Position numbers and translations under genes: made by a program
In this document: piece by piece, positions 32,601 to 36,471 of the stretch
Layout: each line of letters opens with the position of its first letter
How positions within the stretch are numbered: position 1 is the stretch's first letter
Assembly (NCBI GenBank): GCA_900770025.1
Contig: CAAGIW010000085.1
Span: 1 to 36,471 of the forward strand
Reading direction: 5' to 3'
Length of the DNA stretch: 36,471 nucleotides
Origin: an uncultured Prevotella sp.
Lineage (GTDB): Bacteria; Bacteroidota; Bacteroidia; Bacteroidales; Bacteroidaceae
The notes under the pieces: generated by a model
What the model was told of the DNA's origin: nothing
Seen by the model: the letters and a program-made list of their open reading frames with translations, nothing else
Database searches by the model: none

Positions 32601-34273
32601 GGCAGCGACTCGGGCAGGTAGTTCAGATACACGCCCGCCGTGTCGCTCTGATACTTCACGTCCAATCTGAACTTCGTTTTCTCCACCGTCGAGGCGAGAT
32701 AATACACGTTCTTCATCATCAGTCGCCAGTTGGCCATCTGCGGACTGTTGTTGGTGTTCTTCAGAGCCTTGACAAACAGGGCCTCGGCGGTGTTGGTGTT
32801 GTCGGCAGCAAACTCGCCCACCTGATAGGTTTGGCCGTTGTATGTGTATTCATAAGCCACGGCCAGCACCTGGTCGGGCTGCAGTCCTGTCTTGAGCGAG
32901 ATGTAGCCCAGCGACTTGTTCAGCGTATATTCCGACGAGGTGAGCAGGCGTGCGCTCTGCACTTTTTCATAATCCACACCACCCGAGAAGCCGGGGATGC
33001 CTCCCAACACGTCGCTTGTTTGGTCGATGTTGCGGGCAGCCACATACTGGCTCACCATCATCTGGTATTCCTGGTTGGCAGAATTGGAGGGCACCACCTC
33101 TATGGCCGAAGCGCCCCACTGGGTGGTGTTGCTGGTATATTTGCTCTCGGCCAGGTCGGCCAGGGCAATAATGTTTCGTGTGTTGGTGGTGTTGCCGGTG
33201 CGGTTGGTCACCCACACCTCGATGCGCGTGATGGATATGCCCGACGTGATGTGGGGCAGTGTGCGCATGTGCTGGTCGTAATGACTGCGGAAATAGTGCG
33301 CCAAAAAGAAGTGTCGGTTCTCTTCATAGTCGGCGGCATCAATGTCAAAGGGGGTGGTCTGCGTGCCTCCTTTCGACGAGACACTCTTGGTGGTGGACTT
33401 CTTTTGCGAGAGCACAGCCTGCAACTTCAACTTGCCAAACTGCAGATCGGTGCGCACGCCAAACAGCGAACTGGCACCCTTGATGAGCGAGGAGTTGGTG
33501 GGAAAGGTCACGTTTCCGGCCTCTACCAGTTTGATTATCTCGTCTTCCTTTCCCTCATAGCGCAGTTTGATGTTCTTGGTATCAAAGTCAAAGGTGGCAT
33601 CGGTGTTGTAGTTCAGGTTCAGGTTCATCTTGTCGCCCACCTTGCCGTTGAGGTTCAGGTTTATCTTTTCGTCAAAGTCGAACGCCTTGGTCTTTCTGTT
33701 TCTGATGGGCAGCGAGGGGTTGTCGATGCTCTTCAGGTTGGCTCCCACCTTGAGTTCGGCGGTTCCCTGCGTCTTGATGCGCACACCTCCCGGGCCAAAT
33801 ATCTTCTCTGCAGGTCCAAGGTCGAACTTCATGTCGCTGAACGAGAACTTCTCCTTGCCCTGATTGGCCGTGTTCTCCGCATCCTTTTTCTTGAAAAAAG
33901 CCTGTGCCTCGCGCCTCTCCGTCCACTGCATGTATTCCTCTGGCGTCATCAGTACGGGGGCATTGAGATAGGTGTCGCCCATTTTCGTGCCCAGCACATA
34001 GCCCCCCAAGGTGTCGTTATACACCACCTGCGGCTTCAGGTTGTCGGGGGTCTTCAGGTCGAGCGACATCGAATCAAGGTCCTCGGTGGTCAGGGGCACG
34101 GTGCGCTTCACCCTCCATCTTGCGTTCAGTAGCGAGTCGGGGATGCTGTCATCGGCTGCCACCATTCGGGGCTGCGCCTTTGGGGTGGGTCTCTTTCGGG
34201 TATTATCGTCTTGCGGAGCGGCCAAAGCCACCACTCCCAACAAGCAGATAAGTATGTATGATATGCGTCTCAA
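26666..34273 (-). CDS. sprA: Type IX secretion system translocon SprA/Sov
   Basis: A 2535-residue outer-membrane protein, close to the length of known SprA (Flavobacterium) and Sov (Porphyromonas). It forms the giant beta-barrel through which type IX cargo proteins cross the outer membrane. The signal peptide is MRRISYILICLLGVVALAAP. Many family features are visible: FGPGGVRIKTQGTAELKVG and INLNLNGKVGDKMNLNLNY near the N-terminus, TGEFAQLVAG and IDDFENTKNGISVIDP mid-protein, and a long run of alternating beta strands to the C-terminus (FGFSLKFSLTR). It starts 25 bases after ruvA, a linkage also known in other Bacteroidota. No other T9SS gene and no clear cargo protein is in the window. Confidence 0.96.
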   Translation of the reverse strand: MRRISYILICLLGVVALAAPQDDNTRKRPTPKAQPRMVAADDSIPDSLLNARWRVKRTVPLTTEDLDSMSLDLKTPDNLKPQVVYNDTLGGYVLGTKMGDTYLNAPVLMTPEEYMQWTERREAQAFFKKKDAENTANQGKEKFSFSDMKFDLGPAEKIFGPGGVRIKTQGTAELKVGANLKSIDNPSLPIRNRKTKAFDFDEKINLNLNGKVGDKMNLNLNYNTDATFDFDTKNIKLRYEGKEDEIIKLVEAGNVTFPTNSSLIKGASSLFGVRTDLQFGKLKLQAVLSQKKSTTKSVSSKGGTQTTPFDIDAADYEENRHFFLAHYFRSHYDQHMRTLPHITSGISITRIEVWVTNRTGNTTNTRNIIALADLAESKYTSNTTQWGASAIEVVPSNSANQEYQMMVSQYVAARNIDQTSDVLGGIPGFSGGVDYEKVQSARLLTSSEYTLNKSLGYISLKTGLQPDQVLAVAYEYTYNGQTYQVGEFAADNTNTAEALFVKALKNTNNSPQMANWRLMMKNVYYLASTVEKTKFRLDVKYQSDTAGVYLNYLPESLPSSSGSAAKEPLIKVMGCDRLDANNKVRSDAKFDFVEGYTVQNGRIFFPTAEPFGEGMRNALKSRGLTDDKIDKYVFQELYDTTRTAAKQVAEKDKYRLSGQFKGHAANVISLGAYNVPQGSVVVTAGGVVLTEGSDYSVDYSAGEVTILNQSIIDAGTSVNVSLESDTEYGMQRKTMWGLNWEYDFSKEFQIGGTFMHLHEQPMTSKVNMGSEPLNNFLWGVNLNWKKESQWLTNMLDLLPGLHLTKPSQISFTGEFAQLVAGQASGTQDNASYIDDFENTKNGISVIDPKSWVLSSVPSMFAEHSDKAGLTAGYNRAQMAWYTIDPIFTYQSSSLTPAHIKGDLEQLSNHYVREVYVSELYPNRDQSTYNGATSTLSILNMAYYPSERGPYNFTTNIGTNGYFTTPRSKWGGMMRKLETTDFESANIEYVEFWLLDPFIYTNSQPNAASYGGDLYVNLGEVSEDVLPDGKKFYESGMPVDGTSSFTTTQWGKIPVQATQTYAFATTSGSRAKQDVGLNGLNDEEERSFEPYAAFNNFVTTITNDSIRQAWSIDPANDDYHYYRGSDFDQAQTTILERYKRINNPQGNSPDNDNNNESYDTSYKTTPDVEDINQDFTLNEYERYFEYKVSIRPEDLNENNVGNNYIADVRETSTRLRNGKTEKVKWYKFRIPINDAHRTKVGSISDFSSIRFMRMFLTNFEQPIVLRFGSLDLVRGEWRTYTNELSATSAGTATMEVSNVNIEEYTDKQPVNYVLPPGISRVTDPSQPQLVESNEQAMCLTVKNMGRGEAKAVYKKTNLDLRQYKRLQMFVHANAFQQNTTNLQNDQLAVFIRLGSDYKSNYYEYEIPLKITPAGHYSQEDRVSVWPQENMLDIDLTAFTSIKKARNKAKAVGGATYTREYSEYSADNPSHRISVMGNPTLGEVKTMMIGVRNLTNQEKSGEVWVNELRLREFNNKGGWAATGALNMQLSDFGTINLTGKMVTEGFGGLEESLAQRSMDDYKTYSFTANLELGKFFPDKAQVTAPLYYSITKEETRPKYNPLDSDMELSDALDAAADKHEKDSIESLVVTRTTNTNFSLSNVRVGIKTKRHPMPYDPANFSFSYSHSHRYTSGETTVYEKEDQWKGSLNYTYSPVYKTFEPFKKLKGKSKWLAFPKDIGFNYLPQNISFNSEITRSYYELQERDMETLQSGVGESTLPLSFSQQFLWNREFALRWDLTKNLHLDFQSATHAEIETADGPVNKDLYPEQYQVWKDSVWHSIRNLGTPLDYQQTFNASYKFPLNKLPIFNWVNGDANYTANYSWVRGTELSDGSTLGNTITTHRTLNINGTFNMETLYNNIPFLKKTNDRFKKSTVKNTPNKKAAKPKGVDARAKKLLQDSKLAGKNAKTLEKEQKELPKNKNTFQKEITLKPDTTITVAHNKKSKRLIVSARTQDGKAYEVKYKVVDANKIIIKNRDSVSIKLSITPKEPLEKQWWYSPAQYAARFLMMVRNVSISYRNQYAMTLPGFLPNVGDAFGQRTGDVMSPGLDFAFGLIDDSYIQKSYDNGWLMCADSVATPATSTAAEDLQIRMTLEPVRDLKIDLNASRTTNKSHSIQYMYAGMPTTHSGSFTMTTWSLGSALEGMGDANNGYHSATFEKFCHSIEGFRQKVQARYEGAVYPAGTVLADGVNLSGTTYNPQYGQVNAYSADVLIPAFLSAYTSSGGSSVLDIFPSLRRMLPNWTVRYSGLGKLPWLRDHFKSINLNHGYKSVFAVGSYASFSTWQEYMNGLGFIKEATTGNPIPNSMYNVSTVSINEAFSPLLGVDVTLQNNLTCKVEYRTTRVLTLSTTSVQINEALSKDWVIGLGYKISNFNLFGAGASRKIRGAQSGKGNKKNNNQQNQTATKRSGTSGVNHDLNMRLDISYRKQAAITRDIATITSSASSGNTAFKMSFMADYTLSKLLTLSAYYDRQTNTPLLSSSSYPTTTHDFGFSLKFSLTR

Positions 34274-34298
34274 TGTTTCTCTGTCGTCAAGGTCGCCG

Positions 34299-34901
34299 CT
34301 ACTTCATCAGCTTCAGCGCCATCTTTACCACTTGTTCCACGGGTGCATCGGGGTGTTCCTGCAGCAGCTGCACCACCACCTTCTGCGACGGGGCAGGCGC
34401 AAAGCCCAGCATGGTGAGTGCCCCCACGGCCTCGTCTTTCACCACATTGTCGATGGGCGATGCCACCACACCGCCGGCAGGAATCTCCTCGGCAATGCCC
34501 AAGGCCACTATCTTGTCGCGCAGTTCCACGATGATGCGCTGCGCCGTCTTCAGTCCTATGCCCTTCACACTCTTGATGATGCGCTCATTGCCGGTAGAGA
34601 TGCAGCCGCAGAGTTCGGCCACGCTCAGGGCAGAGAGCATCATGCGTGCGGTGGCGGCTCCCACTCCCTGCACGCTGATGAGCAGTTCAAACATCTCGCG
34701 CTCTTTCTTTCCGGCAAAGCCGTAGAGCAGATGGGCATCCTCCCTGATCACTTCATAGGCATAGAGTTTCACCTCTTTTTTGCCCTGTATGGCCGTATAG
34801 GTGTTGAGCGAGATGCCCATGCTGTAGCCCACCCCAGCGGCTTCCACCACCGCCTGCGCAGGATTGAGTTCGGTCAGTTCACCTTTGATATAGTCTATCA
34901 T
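34299..34901 (-). CDS. ruvA: Holliday junction DNA helicase subunit RuvA
   Basis: A 200-residue DNA repair protein that binds four-way junctions and loads RuvB. The OB-fold domain is at 1-62 (MIDYIKGELTELNPAQAVVEA). Helix-hairpin-helix motifs are ISVQGVGAATARMMLS and VKGIGLKTAQRIIVEL. The flexible C-terminal RuvB-contact domain is at about 150-200 (DEAVGALTMLGF). ATG 34901 is preferred because the 16 extra upstream codons do not belong to the family. It is the first gene of a likely ruvA-sprA transcript. No TAnnTTTG element was seen close upstream. Confidence 0.95.
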   Translation of the reverse strand: MIDYIKGELTELNPAQAVVEAAGVGYSMGISLNTYTAIQGKKEVKLYAYEVIREDAHLLYGFAGKKEREMFELLISVQGVGAATARMMLSALSVAELCGCISTGNERIIKSVKGIGLKTAQRIIVELRDKIVALGIAEEIPAGGVVASPIDNVVKDEAVGALTMLGFAPAPSQKVVVQLLQEHPDAPVEQVVKMALKLMK

Positions 34902-35029
34902 TGCTGTATTCTTGGTTAATGAATATCGGCAAGAGCCACTTTTCGGCATATCTCACCGTGTAATATAACGCAGGTGGGCGGCTTTTATTGTGTAATCCCA
35001 TCCGCAGAATGCGGAACGGGAGTGGATTA

Positions 35030-35193
35030 TCCCAAATCGGCCATTAGCGTTATGATGATAACTGCTTACATTTTTGAACAGATGGCTTTACGTTTTGAGG
35101 GCGCAATGGGGTTCCATTGTTACCGATAAACGGAAAGGCAGATGACAAAAAGAAAGTATGTTTGCGCATAACAGTCTAATGGCCGATTTGGGA
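35030..35193. mobile_element. 164-bp MITE-like element with 18-bp perfect terminal inverted repeats
   Basis: The left end TCCCAAATCGGCCATTAG (35030-35047) and right end CTAATGGCCGATTTGGGA (35176-35193) are perfect inverted repeats. They are flanked on both sides by TTA (35027-35029 and 35194-35196), a possible 3-bp target duplication. There is no coding capacity. A second copy starts at 36357. It is inserted between ruvA and the ddh promoter. Confidence 0.8.
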
Positions 35194-35226
35194 TTATTGG
35201 CTTCTTTTCAAAAAATGTCGTTACAT

Positions 35227-35261
35227 TTTGTAAGATATTTCATGCAAAATCAGTATTTTTG
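35227..35261 (+). promoter_or_regulatory. Probable ddh promoter
   Basis: TTTG at 35227-35230 and TATTTTTG at 35254-35261, with a 23-base spacer, slightly longer than the 19-21 consensus. The leader to the ddh start is about 120 bases and contains the AT-rich ACATTATATAATATAA. Confidence 0.55.
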
Positions 35262-35381
35262 CAACGCTTTTCTCTCCACACATTATATAATATAAGGAGA
35301 AGCAGAGCAACAGACTGGCCGCAAAGGCTGGCGCAAAGACAAACGAGAATACAACACAATATCAAAAAAAACAAAGACAAC

Positions 35382-36281
35382 ATGAAAAAGATTAGAGCCG
35401 CCATCGTAGGATATGGCAACATCGGCCGCTACACCTTAGAGGCACTTCAGGAAGCAGAAGATTTTGAAATAGCTGGCGTGGTGCGCCGCAACGGAGCAGA
35501 GAACAAGCCTGCCGAACTTGCCGACTACGCTGTGGTGAGCAATATCACCGAACTGAACAACGTGGACGTGGCCATCCTCTGCACCCCCACACGCAGCTGC
35601 GAGGAGTATGCCAAGCAGATTATCCCCATGGGAATCAACACGGTGGATAGCTTCGACATCCACACCTCCATCTGCGACTACCGTGCCACCATGATGCCCA
35701 TCTGCCGCGACCACAAGGCCGTGAGCGTGATTGCCGCCGGCTGGGACCCGGGGTCTGACTCCGTGGTGCGCACCCTGATGCAGGCATTGGCACCCAAAGG
35801 CCTCAGCTACACCAACTTCGGTCCGGGCATGTCGATGGGACACAGCGTATGCGTGCGCTCCAAAAAGGGCGTGAAAAACGCACTCAGCATGACCATCCCC
35901 TTGGGCGAAGGCATCCATCGCCGCATGGTTTACGTGGAATTGGAAGAGGGAGCCACCCTGGAACAGGTGACCGCCGACATCAAGGCCGACCCCTATTTTG
36001 CCAACGACGAAACCCATGTGTTTGCCGTTGAGTCGGTAGATGCCGTGCGCGATATGGGCCACGGCGTGCACATGGTGCGCAAGGGCGTGAGCGGAAAGAC
36101 ACAAAACCAGCGCATCAGCTTCGACATGAGCATCAACAACCCTGCCCTCACCGCACAAATCTTGGTGGGCGTGGCACGTGCCACCATGCGCCTGCAGCCC
36201 GGATGCTACACCATGATAGAGATTCCCGTGGTGGACTTGCTGCCCGGAGAGCGCGAAGAACTGATTCGCCACTTGGTATAG
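35382..36281 (+). CDS. ddh: meso-Diaminopimelate D-dehydrogenase
   Basis: A 299-residue NADP-dependent enzyme that reductively aminates tetrahydrodipicolinate to meso-diaminopimelate, a one-step branch of lysine and peptidoglycan precursor synthesis. The Rossmann motif GYGNIGR is at residues 10-16. Other family landmarks are LCTPTRS, DSFDIH, AAGWDPGSDS and FGPGMSMGHS. ATG 35382 (MKKIRAAIVGYG) is chosen over the upstream open frame, which runs back through the leader. It is a single-gene unit with its own promoter and a strong terminator, bracketed by two copies of the small inverted-repeat element. Confidence 0.95.
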   Translation: MKKIRAAIVGYGNIGRYTLEALQEAEDFEIAGVVRRNGAENKPAELADYAVVSNITELNNVDVAILCTPTRSCEEYAKQIIPMGINTVDSFDIHTSICDYRATMMPICRDHKAVSVIAAGWDPGSDSVVRTLMQALAPKGLSYTNFGPGMSMGHSVCVRSKKGVKNALSMTIPLGEGIHRRMVYVELEEGATLEQVTADIKADPYFANDETHVFAVESVDAVRDMGHGVHMVRKGVSGKTQNQRISFDMSINNPALTAQILVGVARATMRLQPGCYTMIEIPVVDLLPGEREELIRHLV

Positions 36282-36302
36282 TCACCGACTTCCACATACA
36301 TT

Positions 36303-36347
36303 CAAGTCCTTGCATCTGCACTGCAACAGTCAAGATGCAAGGACTTG
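36303..36347 (+). terminator. Terminator of ddh
   Basis: Perfect 15-base inverted repeat CAAGTCCTTGCATCT (36303-36317) / AGATGCAAGGACTTG (36333-36347), followed by TTATTT, 21 bases after the stop codon. Confidence 0.88.
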
Positions 36348-36356
36348 TTATTTAAA

Positions 36357-36471
36357 CCCAAATCGGTCATTAGCGTTATGATGATAACTGCTTATATTTT
36401 TGAACAGATGTCTTTACGTTTTGAGGGAGCAATGGGGTTCCATTGTAACCGATAAGCGGAAAGACAGATGA
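36357..36471. mobile_element. Second copy of the MITE-like element, cut by the window end
   Basis: 115 bases align without gaps to 35031-35145 with seven mismatches (about 94% identity), in the same orientation. The left end is CCCAAATCGGTCATTAG. The right inverted repeat would lie beyond the window. Confidence 0.85.

Noticed and set aside
26657..34132. Very long plus-strand open frames (up to about 939 and 754 codons) opposite sprA
   Set aside because: They are antisense shadows created by codon bias of sprA; the sprA product matches a known family over its full length.
35259..35381. 41-codon N-terminal extension of ddh
   Set aside because: It covers the leader and begins inside the -7 element; the family starts at MKKIRAAIVGYG.

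Overview
The window looks like chromosomal DNA of a Bacteroidota, most likely a fairly GC-rich Prevotella-like member of the Bacteroidales. The evidence is promoters of the form TTTG-N19/20-TAnnTTTG, a SprA/Sov type IX secretion translocon gene, many Cys-anchored surface hydrolases, an alpha2-type glycyl-tRNA synthetase, meso-diaminopimelate dehydrogenase, and membrane-bound AraC regulators. The genus is an inference.

Layout. 1-3650 (+): 3' part of a PBP4-type carboxypeptidase, a GH127/GH146-like beta-L-arabinofuranosidase, then what looks like the 5' stump of a lost GH43 gene. 3800-8530 (-): an unusual lipoprotein/TPR sensor kinase with an AraC-type DNA-binding domain placed before its kinase domain, then glyS and a surface FKBP isomerase joined by an ATGA overlap and closed by a strong terminator. 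9160-13913 (+): a topoisomerase IV A operon (parC, a probable outer-membrane protein, an S41 protease lipoprotein) and tRNA-Leu(UAG). 13945-15105 (-): RluA-type pseudouridine synthase and a 51-residue membrane protein. 15625-21054 (-): a GH3 and GH31 glycosidase pair suited to removing beta-gluco/xylosyl and alpha-xylosyl units. 21531-26261 (-): M13 peptidase lipoprotein, Ntn-hydrolase lipoprotein, and a multi-pass membrane AraC regulator. 26666-34901 (-): ruvA followed by giant sprA. 35382-36281 (+): ddh, bracketed by two copies of a small inverted-repeat element.

The most striking non-genic structure is a set of seven intergenic tandem arrays, all with a repeat period of 20-22 bp and mostly exactly 22. 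Four of them form two matched pairs. Each pair has the same unit in opposite orientations at two distant loci, and the two pairs share the arms CAAAA...TTTTG around a different 7-base centre. The most striking gene is the TPR-TM-AraC-HisKA-HATPase protein at 6201-8528.

Gene-poor stretches: 3440-3930 holds the GH43 stump, array A and a terminator. 8529-9214 holds a promoter, arrays G and B, two GC-rich hairpins and the parC promoter. 15106-15624 holds a promoter, an orphan coding fragment and a 28-bp perfect inverted repeat. 21055-21530 holds a promoter, array C and a terminator. 26262-26665 holds a palindrome, a promoter and array D. 34902-35381 holds the small mobile element and the ddh promoter.
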